Shown here: positions 27,301-38,400 of the stretch, piece by piece | How the letters are laid out: each line of letters starts with the position of its first letter | How positions within the stretch are numbered: position 1 is the stretch's first letter | NCBI GenBank assembly: GCA_949358305.1 | Contig: OX442321.1 | Coordinates: 5,667,605 to 5,731,604, forward strand | DNA from: Strigamia acuminata | Lineage: Eukaryota > Arthropoda > Chilopoda > Geophilomorpha > Linotaeniidae | Direction: 5' to 3' | Length of the DNA: 64,000 nucleotides | Position numbers and translations under genes: made by a program | Notes under the pieces: generated by a model | The model's input: only the letters and a program-made list of their open reading frames with translations | What the model was told of the DNA's origin: nothing | Database searches by the model: none

Positions 27301-30300
27301 TTACATGATATTGGCTTAATATAACATGGTGATGTATCCGAATACAACACCAGGGTGGTGTTATATTTAAATACAAGACCATTGGATTATTTTCGGGGGA
27401 AGAGGATAGTCTGTTATGTAAATCTCAACAACACCAGCGGTCACGTTATTTTATATGCTCCATTGCAGTTACAATATTTAGTCAAGACGGACTATGAACC
27501 TTGCAAATATTTGCTAACGTAAACGTATTTATTCCTTCTGGTACGGGGTCCCCAAAAGTTAGAATAGCACTAAATGTTTTTGCCTCCTCGCATAACTTAA
27601 GCTAAATATTGAATTGAATTAAAGTTGACATCTCCCATTAGATTTTGCCAGATTTTAATAATGGATTGTCGCATATCATTAGAAGAATGACACTGCCTTG
27701 CCACGATTAAAACACCAGGTGTGTTCAAATGAAAAAAAGTCACTCTTCTGGCAGGAGAGAGACAATTCACTTTGAGAGGCACAGATTGAATGCACTATTA
27801 AAGATAGGAGAGATAGAGAGTCTTTCATTGAATGCATATTTGAAACACTTTAGATGTGCTTGCACAAAGTGTAGTTCTCCCTTAAGACAGATCTATAAGT
27901 TAGAAAGCAGCCCCAACTTGCATCTTATGTTGAAATATCTTTTTTGCTGAGTACTGCTTTTAAAAGCAATGCTGTTTGTTAAAAAGAATTTATTTTAGAA
28001 TGTACTCTTCATTGAATATTGCTACTCAAGATAGTATTGCCTTAATTTTGCCAATGTAATATTTCCTTAAGACTAATGATGATTCTAAATGTGTAGTTTT
28101 CATAATTACAATATTAAATTAGAGCTTAAAGTTTGTTAACATGGGTGTTTATACCTAGATTATAGTGCACCACATCCCAACTATCATTTTGGGAGCGTGA
28201 TTTAAGGGTCTACATTTAAATTAAGTTTTGTGAGGCCATTCTACTTGCAGCCAACAGGGTAAAGAGTTGCAGCACCTTTAATAGCCTGCAAATCACTACT
28301 ACAGGCAATCTCCTTTGTTCTGCTAAGGAAGTTGTTGTTACCATAAAAAATGATTGATGTATACAGCTAACTAAACCTGTCCTGTTGGGCTAGTATTGAA
28401 AAGTAGTGACCAATAGTGGAACAGCAGGCTGCTTCACATTTTGTGTTTACACTTAAGATGAAGGAAGGATTATGTCCACACTTCTAGTCCCACCAGACAC
28501 AATGCTAAGAAGCATAATGAGCTGTCTACAACAACCACTGAAGATAAGTCGGATTATGCTTAACTGTGGACTGTGCTCTACTACGCGGAAAAGTAGTTCC
28601 GTTTATTTTCAATGAATTTCAGTGTAAAAAGTGATTAGAAGGACAGATTTTATTTATTTGATAATAAAACATTTATTTCATTTGCTAAAATAAGCTTTTT
28701 TCCATTTTAATCAATCAATAGGTGCGTTCAATCTGCGAGACGAAAGTCACTTAACTGACTTAACTGACTTTTAGAGGGCGGAAGTGACGATAATTACGTC
28801 ACATTTTGCCCAAGTAAAGTCACTTAAGTGACTTTCAGGAAAGTAACTGGAAAGTTACTTTTCTGCCTTTTAAAAGTCACTTATGTGCGTGCGCATGCGC
28901 ATTGCACATTTAACATACTACAGTGGCAGCCATTTTGTTCTCGATGAACACGGTAAATTCACGTGTGGCATACGGTAGATTCACGCGTGGCTTCACGTGT
29001 GGCACACGGTAGATTCACGTGTCACACGGTAAATTCACGTGTGGCACACGGTAAATGGAAATGGAAGTGGTGGTAAGTAAGTGCATTCAATGAAAAGTGA
29101 CTTTGAGGAAAGTAAGGAAAGTGAAAGTCACTTCTTCTAACACAGATTGAACGCACCTAATGTTAGCATAGTTTGTTGGTTTCTTTTGGCTGGTAAACAA
29201 AGGTTTAGTTTTATATTTGTTGTTTTGCCTAGTTAGATAACAATTCTAGTGTTATGGGCTACTTTTTTGTGCCACTACACCAGTGATGCGGCTCAACCAA
29301 TTAGCTCGTATTTACAAAATAGACAGCTTGGCTCTCGAAAAATGAGGCGGGCTCCTGAATTGTTTTGTCTACCCCTGATTACCGGTATTGTCAAAATGCT
29401 GAAATGTTGTATATCTTTTAAAGATTTATTGTGGACAGCCCCAGAATTTCTTCGCGACCCAAATTCGGTGGGCCGTAGCTCTCAACCAGCTGATGTGTAC
29501 AGTTTTGCCATAATCATGCAAGAAGTAGTGGTGAGGGGTTCTCCTTATTGTATGTTGAAGCTTACAGCAGAAGGTATGCAGAAGAAATTTGAGACATCAG
29601 TAGAGATTCAACTGGATTTCTTGTAGAGATCATAGAGAAAGTGAAGAGGCCGCCACCGCTGATCCGACCATCGGTGTCCAAGCAGGCAGCGCCTCCAGAA
29701 GCCATCAATATCATGCGTCAATGCTGGGCTGAGTCGTCAGAAATGAGACCTGACTTCAATGCAATCAATGAACATTTCAAGAAACTCAATCAGGGAAAGT
29801 AAGTTTGCTTCAAGAGAAATTGAGAAACAAGTTTGAGGTGAAATTGATTTTGTTTCAGAAAAGTGAACATTGTAGATACCATGTTTCAAATGTTGGAAAA
29901 ATATTCAAACAACCTCGAAGAATTGATTCGCGAAAGAACTGAACAACTGGCTGAGGAGAAAAAGAAAACGGAACAACTGCTTCATCGGATGTTACCCAGG
30001 TAAGTTATTTGGTGACAATTAAAAGGAATGCCCAGTCATTCCAAACCCCAAGACCAGGTTTTTGTATGGGCAGTGACATGTCACTAAAGCTGGGCACACA
30101 CACACCGCGATTTCGCTAGCGAAATTGCCCTGTGAATCGTGCGCAATGCTACACACACACACACATATAGCTGTTCCAGCGTTGCTATTTCAATGTTATG
30201 ACGTCATTCCTGATCATTTCACACAGCAACCGAAAATGTTGATGAAATGACGTCATTTCACACAGCAAGCGGATTGTCTGCAACATGAATCACGTGCGAA

Positions 30301-33300
30301 ATAGTACTTTGGGACAAGTACTATTTTCAAAAGTAGATTTCGAACCGGCGCGAAGGAAATGACGTCACCTGCGCATGCGCAATGGCAACGCGATTGCGAC
30401 GCGATGCGAAATCGCCGTATGTGTGCGCCCAGCATTAAATGTACCACATTTCTTCGATTTTAAGACGTCGTTGATTTTACGATGTTTACTGTATATGGGA
30501 AACAAGTAACTATAAAAAACTAAGTTTTTGGAAAAAAGCTTTTATATTGGTGCTTCAAATGGCCACCAAAGTGCGCTACTAGTGCCGGAAGTTGAAACAC
30601 AAACAAACATTCATGTCAAGTTAATAAATGCCTTTAGAAAGAAAGTGCTTCTTAGAATCGAAGATGTGCGGTAGTTCAAAATTTGAAAACTCTGGTAAAG
30701 GCTATGAAAGGAGCATTCTGTGTGACAACTTTCTTGAGTATCCAAACTTGCATTAGTACCAAGAAACTGAGTTGTTGGCAGAGGCAGATGTTTTTGTCAT
30801 AGAAACAGTACTTTAAATCAGTCAAAGATGAGAAACAACTGGGGGTCTAGTAGGTCATCCATCTATGTACTGACCAGACCAAATGCTGCATTAGTTGAGA
30901 CAGTGAATGGCATGATGTAGCTACATATTGCGGTCTTTTACTGTAAGCGTGATTATTCTAAAAGAATTCAATCAATATTAAATTATCGTAAATGTTCTAT
31001 TGATAGAACTTAAATTTCCCACCCGCCAATTGAACAAACTAAGACATTTCACAAACGTCTAGTAAAGGAAATGAATTAAAAATTGCAGTGTTTCATTTTT
31101 GAGTATTCACCCTTTGTAGTGCGTGTTCTTGATCAATTTAAAGATTTATTTTAGTCATTTTGTTCAATTTAGATATTGAATTCACTTGTTTTGATTAATT
31201 TAGGTGTTGAATTCAATTTAGAACCGCATTATAGAGGATACCACATTGAATGGGCATCTCATGTTCTATTAGAGCATTTACAGTAAAGCAAAACAATTCG
31301 AATTGATCTTTATGAGGCGACATCAGCTTTAAGAGAAAGCAATTGAGATTCTATCGCACTTATCGGGTAATTCGAGAAGTCAGGTAAAATTGGAAATATT
31401 AGACCTTAATTTGATCCCAATAGAATCTTAAATTCTCCAAGAAAACTATTTCTATATTAGACTTGTCCAAGTTGAGCATCACCTCCTTCTGGGTTGTCTC
31501 ACGACGATTGCAGCTGAATCACTTATCAGTTTTGCTTCAATGATGCAACGCAACTTGAGCACAGATGAGTCTGAGGATGGCCTCGTTTGGTCCATTAGAC
31601 CACAACACCAAGATAGAAATGGGCCACTGGGAGCTGACATTCTTCAGAGTAGAGGGCGCTATCATTAAGACAACAAGAATGCTTCTTCCAATGGTGCACT
31701 TGTCATTCCGCAGTCAGGGGTGGTACCATTCGGAGAGAAAGAACGAAATGTAATAAAGTTAATACCTACATTAAAATCGTTTATTTGTTATAACCTCAAA
31801 AACAATAGCACAAGGGGCAACAGTCAGCAATGCTGGTTGACTACTTGACACTGCGTGTGTGCAGGGCCAGGGCCAAGAGGCCACAAATATTTTTGCAATG
31901 ACAAAACCAGTGCAATTTAGAAAAATTTAGAGGGGTATTAGCATGTTATCTACAAATGTGAGGCCACTCAACGCGCCCTGCATGTGTAGCATTGCAAAAC
32001 ACATTAGGCGCGTTCAAAGTTTCAGTTTTTACGGTTTTTACTGTTTCTATAAACGGAATGGCATCAAAAACAGCCAAAAACTATCACTAAAAACTGCAAA
32101 AATGAAAACTATGACTGGAGTGGTTTACGAATCGGTTTATGCCAGTTTTTTGTTTTTGCAACCAATTCAGAAATGAACTATAAATGACTATAAATAACTC
32201 TAGAATCCCGAAAACATCTTTATTTCAGTGTAATCGTTGCCTTTGTCAAAAGATGTTGTCATAGAGAATAATGCCAGCTGCATTGGAGTCATGTTTATCT
32301 TGTGCAGGTGAAATAACGAGGCACAAACGATGTCGTGTTTTCAAATGAAATATTGCTTTCTATTTTCAATTTGAAGAAAACCCTAATAGAAAATAAGAGA
32401 AAAATAAAAACACTCGCACGAAAATATCTCCTCCAATTTTCGTAAAAACAATAAATTACACACAAAATGGCTAATTTTAAATTACACCCGGTTTCCATAA
32501 TATGAGCTTATTATGGGATGCTTCCGGTTTGCAAATGGCGGCATCTCAATAGTGGATTTCGCATTCCAAGAACAAAGTTAAAAACATGGGACGAAGATAA
32601 TATTAAATAAATACAGGTAATAAATAATGTTATTAATTTTGACATTTGCAGTAGCGTAGCGGAGAAATTAATGCGTGGGATGCCGGTGGAACCTGAAGCG
32701 TATGAAGAAGTGACCATTTACTTTAGCGACATTGTGGGGTTTACGACGATTTCAGCGTACAGTACGCCGATGGAAATCGTGGACTTGCTGAACGATTTAT
32801 ACACATGTTTTGATGCCACTATCAATGGCTTCGATGTTTACAAAGTGGAAACAATTGGTGATGCGTACATGGTGGTTGGAGGTCTTCCTATACGTATAGA
32901 AAATCATGCAGGCCAAGTATATTTTACAGATAAATAATTTTAATGTGAGGTCGGGAGTATATTTCTCTTGTTTGAACAGATTGCTATGATGGCATTGGAT
33001 TTATTGCATCAAAGTGGCCGATTTAAGATTAGACATATGCCTGGCACACCACTCAAATTGCGAATCGGTGTTCACTCAGGTTAAATTGGAATTTTATTTT
33101 ATAAATGGATCTGTGGAGTTAAATTATCTTTTGTTTTGTTTTGGTTTGTATAGGTCCGTGTTGTTCGGGTGTTGTTGGTTTGACAATGCCGAGGTATTGT
33201 CTTTTTGGTGATACGGTCAATACGGCAGCTCGCATGGAATCAACTGGAATTGGTAAAAATAAGAATTTATTTATTTTTTTCGTTATTTGTTTAATTTCTT

Positions 33301-34732
33301 GACCGGTTATGATGGAAGGAATAGATAATTTGTAATTTTAAAAACCAATTTAAACTTAGAAAATTGATTTCAACCAACTGAAATCAATTGAAAAGCGGTT
33401 GAAAATTATTAAAATCAACTAAAAATTTGACTAAAAATCACTAATTAACTAAAAATAAATTAAAAATTACTGAAAAATTTAAAATTACTGAAATCAACTG
33501 ACAAATCGATTAAAAATCACAGTAATTAACTAAAAATCAATTAAAACTTACTGAAATCAACTAAAAATCACTAAAATCAACTAAAAATCACTGAAATCAA
33601 CTAAAAATCACTAAAATCAACTAAAAATCACTGAAATCAACTAAAAATCACTGAAATCAACTAAAAATCACTGAAATCAACTAAAAATCACTGAAATCAA
33701 CTAAAATAAACTGAAATCAACTAAAAATCAATGAAATCAACTAATCATTTCTGAAATTGACTAAAAATCACTGAAATCAACTAATCATCCGTGAAATTGA
33801 CTAAAAATCAATGTAAATCATCCAAATCAACACTTTTTACTAACCCCGTACATTATTTAACCCATTTTTCGACCATTTTTCTAATTTTTTGATTACAGAA
33901 TGGTTATTTCTCATTTTAAATTACTTTTTTTTATTTTCTTTCTATTTTAAGCATCCAGAATACACATAAGTGAAACCACAAAAATAAACTTAGAAAAACA
34001 AGGCGGTTACCACATCAAATACCGAGGAGAAGTCGAATTAAAAGTAAAAAAAAAAAAAATAAAAAAAAATTCTAAACCTAAAAATCCAAAAACATTTAAA
34101 ATATCTACAGGGCAAAGGCAAAGCTTCAACATATTGGCTTTCAGGCAAAGACGGCTTCGACAAAGAACTACCACCACCAGGCGACGACGTGTAAGTTGCG
34201 ACATTTCAATTATCCCCCTTTTATATCCAACCCAAAAAACAACAAAACACCACAAACCAATGAATAAAAAACTCATTTCTTCTTACCATTTTCCATGCTG
34301 CTCTTAGCGGAAGCAGTCACGGGTAAATAATGTGTAAAAATTGAGTTTGAAATTGCTTTGAAGCTTAAAAAATGCATTTGGCAAAACAGTATTGACGAAG
34401 AAATCGTGCGCAGAGGCCGGCTGAGCAGCGTGTCTTACCCGCAAGACCAGGGAAGTCTCGGGGTGATGTCTGTTACTGCGTGCGATCCAGTTTTAACTAG
34501 TCTAAGTACAATTCCCGCTTTTGCTGCTGAGCAGCAACTTAGAGCGAAATTAGCGCGGCCTCGGCACGACATTCCCGTTCGTACAAACACTCCCGGTGAT
34601 GACAACGCGTGCATCACTGTCGAGATCATTCCAGAGTTGAAAAGGAAGGAGAACGACAATAATAAGACCAACAATGCCAACAACGACAATGGCGACCTCA
34701 ATGGAAATTTGTCAGTGATTAACACGCGATAA
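6366..34732 (+). CDS. Receptor-type (membrane) guanylyl cyclase, natriuretic-peptide-receptor-like, 20 exons, 1,146 aa
   Basis: It converts GTP to cGMP at the plasma membrane after ligand binding. Exons: 6366-6585, 9081-9518, 15051-15298, 15439-15790, 18555-18639, 21065-21170, 23320-23454, 23526-23603, 26179-26283, 26549-26620, 26684-26843, 29424-29573, 29627-29798, 29859-29999, 32652-32916, 32980-33079, 33154-33252, 33952-34043, 34111-34190, 34390-34732; all phases agree (3,441 nt). Order: signal peptide 1-24; ANF-receptor ligand domain ~25-419; one membrane helix ~426-447; kinase-homology domain ~500-775, keeping DFG (646-648) but with HGRLTSRN in place of HRD, so a pseudokinase; coiled linker ~780-818; cyclase domain 822-1010. 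Metal aspartates D847 (FSD) and D891 (GDAY), guanine-recognition E887 and C958, and N965/R969 are all present, so catalysis is expected. The last ~115 residues are a low-complexity Asn/Asp-rich tail. ATG 6366 has a good context (G at -3 and +4). AATAAA lies at 34737. The orthologue is not assigned. Confidence 0.92.
6745..7265. repeat. Minisatellite, ~31-bp unit, about 16 copies
   Basis: Head-to-tail copies of a ~31-bp unit containing TTTTTTAATGGAAAATTTAG lie in cyclase intron 1. Similar GC-rich words (TGCGCGGG) sit on both sides (6668-6730 and 7300-7325), and a related block recurs at 14045-14130. That suggests the array expanded inside a transposon. Confidence 0.85.
7421..7996 (-). CDS. Secreted WAP-domain (four-disulfide core) protein, nested antisense in cyclase intron 1
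   Basis: Two exons, 7870-7996 and 7421-7722, give 142 aa in frame (donor GTGAGT, acceptor TTTATTAG, phase 1). The start was chosen because ATG 7996 begins a clear signal peptide ([17 protein letters not shown]); upstream in-frame ATGs precede it without a better signal. The mature part has a Cys-rich head with a CC pair, then a WAP-like core: KPGECP, a run without Cys, C-X5-C-X5-CC, then two spaced Cys, and a Gly/Asn/Phe-rich tail ([11 protein letters not shown]). WAP proteins are secreted, often as protease inhibitors or antimicrobials; the role here is unknown. It sits on the strand opposite the cyclase, so its expression could interfere with that transcript. Fold confidence is moderate. 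Confidence 0.75.
9519..15050 (+). other. Cyclase intron 2 (5.5 kb), transposon-rich
   Basis: No exon found. Contents: long poly-G and poly-T/poly-G runs (11278-11292, 11559-11590); a small element about 12657-12876 with ends ACCGTATTACCC and GGATAATACGG, related to repeats near the nuclear receptor; a CGAGGGCGRCTCTTA motif at 12068-12085 shared with the palindromic cluster at 23.8 kb; a GC-rich TGCGCG block at 14045-14130; and a piggyBac-like element at 14.4-14.8 kb. The short open frames here are not supported. Confidence 0.6.
14438..14806. mobile_element. Possible piggyBac-type MITE
   Basis: TTAA at 14438 is followed by ACACTAGAATGGCCGG; near the other end CGGCCGTTCTAGG is followed by TTAA. 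Inverted ends next to TTAA target sites are typical of piggyBac-derived elements. There is no coding capacity. A second, similar end (GGCCGTTGTAGTG then TTAA) lies at 14911-14927. Confidence 0.45.
15791..18554 (+). other. Cyclase intron 4
   Basis: No exon seen. It holds an inverted-repeat remnant (about 16115-16515: GCACTTTGTATCAGAAAG and the ACATACAGAATGGCAACTC / GAGTTGTCATTCTGTATGT pair), a repeat shared with 30490-30630, a poly-G run near 16947-16961, a tRNA-derived SINE and a short TTAGG run at 18214-18242. Confidence 0.5.
17515..17765 (+). repeat. tRNA-derived SINE
   Basis: The 5' part resembles a tRNA with polymerase III boxes: A-box-like TAATTGGTAGTGCACCTG and B-box GGTTCAACTCC, with a CCTGA/TCAGG anticodon stem around a 7-nt loop. 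Base 33 is C instead of T and the acceptor stem is poor, so it is not a working tRNA. The 3' body (ACTGTAGACTGTG...GGAAAAGTAG) matches a second copy near 28540-28600 that lacks the tRNA head. Confidence 0.6.
19095..19332. mobile_element. pogo-like MITE
   Basis: The ends are inverted: CAGTAGAGCATCGATTATCG on the left (after a TA) and GGATAATCGATACTCTACTG on the right. The interior is AT-rich and non-coding. A longer relative lies at 46757-47215. The ends resemble pogo/Tigger-class elements. Confidence 0.65.
22490..22870. repeat. GC-rich interspersed repeat, two cores
   Basis: Two partial copies of a unit with AAGGT(T/G)AGGTT(C/T)GC followed by a G-rich then C-rich inverted stretch, then CTTCTTAGGAATTA. 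The same unit occurs at 46540-46640 inside an element bounded by TTTTAGCGA / TCGCTAAAA words. Confidence 0.55.
23786..24085. repeat. Perfect 74-bp palindrome plus related GC-rich repeats
   Basis: 23786-23859 is an uninterrupted perfect inverted repeat: 37-bp arms meeting at 23822/23823 with no spacer. It is followed by several copies of a word like CGAGGGCGGCTCTTAT (to 24085), the last ending in GGTAAAATACGGTAT as the palindrome arms do. A solitary relative is at 12050-12100. Confidence 0.85.
24907..25327. mobile_element. MITE family 1, copy A
   Basis: Inverted ends AAGCTAGGTTCACACTTGTG and CACAAGTGTGAATCTAGCTT bound a ~420-bp non-coding element in cyclase intron 8. A second copy in the opposite orientation is in an intron of the upstream GPCR gene (53990-54366), sharing long internal stretches (for example CCTGGAATTGGATCTAGTTC). 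Confidence 0.8.
27038..27205 (+). pseudogene. Gypsy/Ty3-type reverse transcriptase fragment, frameshifted
   Basis: Two adjacent frames carry parts of a retrotransposon reverse transcriptase. The first holds the VDT...MPSIDLLI stretch; after a one-base shift near 27118 the second holds [12 protein letters not shown]. These are the conserved blocks just before the polymerase active site. The YXDD region and LTRs are absent, so it is a dead fragment. Confidence 0.75.
28721..29157. mobile_element. MITE with TA target site
   Basis: The ends GGTGCGTTCAATCTG and CAGATTGAACGCACC are inverted and flanked by TA on both sides (28719-28720, 29158-29159), giving a 437-bp element with no open frame. Inside are repeated GTCACTTAAGTGACTTT words and a short tandem array of TTCACGTGTGGCACACGGTA at 28955-29050. 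Confidence 0.8.
30087..30436. mobile_element. MITE family 2, copy A
   Basis: Ends of the type GCTGGGCACACACACACCGCG / GTATGTGTGCGCCCAGC flank a ~350-bp element rich in CGCGATTTCGC and TGACGTCA words. Copy B is at 44041-44411 in a GPCR intron. Confidence 0.75.
30437..32651 (+). other. Remainder of cyclase intron 14
   Basis: No exon found. 30490-30640 is a repeat shared with 16.5-16.9 kb, 30735-30840 matches 24360-24430, and 31085-31125 matches an inverted stretch near 49700. Confidence 0.45.
33480..33830. repeat. 20-bp tandem repeat in cyclase intron 17
   Basis: About 15-18 head-to-tail copies of CTGAAATCAACTAAAAATCA, degenerating at both ends. There are no unique spacers, so this is a satellite and not a CRISPR. 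Confidence 0.9.
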
Positions 34733-35436
34733 ATGAAATAAAAATCGGAAAAATAGACAAAAAGTCGAAAATAAATTTTTTTTTTCGATAAGTGTTTTGA
34801 AAAATGAAGTAGAAAATTGAAACAAACATTTTTCGAAAAAATATAAATGAGGAAAAAAATTTTTTCTTGGAATAATTTCGAAAAATTAAATTTCTGATTC
34901 AATTTCTAAGACTTGAGAAATTTTTTTTCTCAAAATAATTGGAAAAGTGAAAAAACTTTTTTCGAAAAAATTGGAAAAGTGAAAAAACTTTTTTCGAAAA
35001 AATTGGAAAAAAGAAAAATTTTTTTCGAAAAAATTGGAAAAATGAAAAATTTTCGAAAAATGATTGATATTATGTTTTTTTTTAAGTTTCCATAGTCTAG
35101 TAGCTAGGCCTATTTTTTGATGTTTTGTTTTGAGGCTTCTATGCAAAATGAGTGGTGTCATTGTGTAAAAAATACTATTATTATTGTACATAGTGAAGTA
35201 AAGGTTGGAGGGAGAAGAAATCTCGAAACATATCACATGTTAATGTCACATAGATTTAAAACTCAGGTGGTTGATGCCTGTGTTGCCTTTAGGATATGTT
35301 TGCACCACAATTTTGTTGATGTCCCTCAATGTGAAAAATAAACGAAAACTTAACTTAAAACCGGTGGAAAATGAAACATTTTTGTAAATACATGAAAAAA
35401 AAGTAAATAAAAAAAAATTGAGAAATCAAATTTTAT
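34733..35436. repeat. Short intergenic region between convergent genes, with ~31-bp repeats
   Basis: It separates the cyclase stop (34732) from the nuclear receptor stop (35437). It has the cyclase AATAAA (34737), a second AATAAA near 34770, and at 34935-35060 four or five copies of a unit with TTGGAAAAGTGAAAAAACTT and TTTCGAAAAAA that forms short foldbacks. No gene seen. Confidence 0.7.
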
Positions 35437-38400
35437 TTATTTATTATTTGATGGGGGAAAAGACAATGGGACATCACAATTGGATATTTGGTCAAAAAGG
35501 TTTAGAAAATGGGGAAAAACTTGTGTGGATTTGCCCTTTGCTTTCATTGATTCCATTAACCAAGATGAAGCTGTGGCTCGCAGATGCTGGATTAGAGCTG
35601 GTTGATTGAACTGTTCATCTGAAATTTAATTTCGATTTTAAGTGCTGTGACAGTCAAGGATGAAATTAGTTTTTTTTTTCTTCTTTTTAAATTTCCAAAA
35701 GTGTAATTTTGAATTTATTTTATAGAATTGGTTTGAAATGTTAAAACCTTTAATGTCAAATATTTGTAACATCTGCTGTTAGTGATTTTCCAGCACAAAA
35801 TGCACTTTAGTTGAATTATCTAGAAAAGATGCTGTAAAATAAGGCTAAAGGAAGGATATTTATTATGAAAACAGTGTTAAGTGCTTCACTATTGATTATT
35901 TATGGTTAGGCTTCACATGCTTGCTTTTGGGCACACCCTTATCTCTGACCCTATTCTGCCAATCATTAACAGACTTTTAAAAAGCAAGTTTGGCTTACTT
36001 GATAAAAGAAATTAATCAAATTAGAATGTTCTAGGGTTTTCACAAAACCCTTCAAAACTCTACGTTTAGAAAGTCTAATAAAACGGTTCTGTCAGTCCGC
36101 TGTCTGTCTGTCCGCATCAACTCCTCCAAAACGAAAGCAGCTAGAGCCAAACGGGCAACTGCAATGAACTCAGCATACTTTCAATAGGTGCCTAAGGAAT
36201 TTTCGTATTTCTCCGACTATTTTTTTGTTTATACATCAATTTAGACGGACAGATGTATTTCTATATACGTGTAGAAGGGGTTTAGACGTCTAAGATGTAA
36301 TGCTTCCATGCATTACAGATACAATGCTTGTTTAAATTGTATTATGTATTGCATTATTTGATGTATACATTGATGACTTAATCGAAGAAATACAGTATAC
36401 CGAAACATAATCTCCATTTTCACAAAAAACCACAGGTGTAGGGGATAGGGGGCAGAGGGTAGGGAGCAGCGTTTTATTTGCTTTGGTTTGGGATCTGATC
36501 CTTGTTTTCCAATAGTTTTACAAGGTGATTGTGGTATGGTCAGTTAGAAAGGAAATGATATAAATTGGACGGCTTTCCAAGCTGATTCACCTGCTCCAAT
36601 TTGAACACACAAGTTAAGTAGCATTGAATCTGATCAGTACTTGGGTGGATGACCCCATCCTTGTCTGATTTAAGACATCGTACATCTAACATTCTCTTTT
36701 AAACTCGCTTTTCTGTGGTTTATCCAGTTTTCGGTGCAAATGCAAGGCTCGGTCCGTAGGACACATAAGAGATGTCACTATCGAACGTTTCTAATAAATT
36801 ACAACAATTTGATAAAGGTTGATCAACATATCTATTACTGCGTAATTGTTGACATGTTAATGAAGGAACTGTTTCTAGTTTGCTCTAGAGCTTTGCTAGG
36901 CTTTCCGACAAATTAAATTTTAATCTACTCGCAGAATTAAATGGAATTGTCTATTGACAGGGAAAAATGCTTTGGTTAAAAAATGCCCTAATTGATAGGT
37001 AAAAGTGAACCACATGGGTGCTGCTGCTTCCCCACAGTAGCAAAGATTCTAGCTTTGTTGCTTTTCTTGTATTGTTTCGGTTCTTTATTACGCTCCCTTA
37101 AGTTATGATGCCCTGTGCGGTTGCATCGCTCGATCGTGTCTTAAGCCGGGCCCGCACTAAGGGTCAACTGCGACATTTAGGATAAGCCCACACAAAAAAG
37201 TAATGTATTTATCGTATATGTTTAAAATGTATTTATAATACAAGTTTGGAAATTTCAGATGTATCTATTATTCATTGAATATATATTCGCACAATATACA
37301 GGGTGTCTCAAAAGTCTGGACCCCCCAAATATTTCCTGAGCAATTGCATCTAGGCCAATTTTGATGAAGCAATCATATAGGAAGTTGGGTGAGAGTAATC
37401 CAATGATGTCATCAAATTTGACCTTGAAGGCCATTTTCAAGGTCATTTACTTGCTAACTTTTAAACCGTTTAAGATACAGCAAAATTTCCAATTACAAAG
37501 TTGTAGAGCACCATCAAATTAGTACTATCTAACTTATCTTAGTTAGCGTTTTAAGCATGTTTTGGGCTCAAAATAAAAATAAAAAATTGTACTCACTTAC
37601 ATCGGCATGTCGTTAGAAACGGGGTTTATCGGCATGCCGGAACTATACCGACATGCGGCAATAAGCTGGGTAATACGATACTATATTTCAAATATATTGG
37701 TTATACATTGTAAATATACTACCATTTACGTATGTCGACTATAAGTTGAATGTATCTGCAACATATGATTTTTTTGTGTGGGGGTAAGGGCAAGTTGGGT
37801 TAGAATGCCATGTAATTTTCTCCTAACAGCAGTCATTGCTGATTATTACACAATGGACAAAATGGATTAATATCTTTCTTACTTGGTTTGCACGTGATGA
37901 TTACTCTAAGAAGCTGCAACTCTCTCCAATCAGTGATCAAGCTTGTGCATTGAGAAAGAATTGTTTGGATTTGATGCAACTTGAAAAGAGAAAATTATTG
38001 ATGGAGCAATCAAATGCTTTGTGCATTTTGCAAATGGACTCGAGACAAAATGGCAATTTGCTTTACCTTATTCCAAGACGATGAACCACTTATCAGCAAT
38101 TCACATACATCAACGGGCCAATGAGCAGCTTCGACGAGGAACAATTGAAACCAATTTATTTCCACTAAAACACGAATGTCGAACAAAGACAGCGAACAAA
38201 GAAATTCGTTCTTCTCCGCATTGTGTACTGCACTCACTAGGACCTCCAGCCACAACTTGTTCAAGCTGCACATAGAAGGGCCGAAGCTGCCCTCAAAATG
38301 CATGCGGATTACATCGCTTAAAGTTGGAAATACGAGCAATTTTGCATCTTTTCTCGGTATCACTTTTCTGAAGGGACTTTGATCGGAGTGATGAATTTGC

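Larger units (their letters stand above)
26844..29423 (+). other. Cyclase intron 11, transposon debris
   Basis: No exon found. It contains a reverse-transcriptase fragment (27038-27205), a repeat shared with 20.3 kb, a truncated SINE tail (28450-28610), a MITE (28721-29157), and a 29255-29310 stretch matching 17960-18020. Confidence 0.55.

Noticed and set aside
29249-29626. 125-codon ORF as a separate gene
   Set aside because: Only 29424-29573 is coding; it is the pseudokinase exon of the cyclase, and the rest is repeat and intron.
33480-33830. Regular short repeats resembling a CRISPR array
   Set aside because: Units are directly adjacent with no unique spacers, and they lie in an animal intron.
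34435-34902. 155-codon minus-strand ORF
   Set aside because: It is the antisense shadow of the last cyclase exon.
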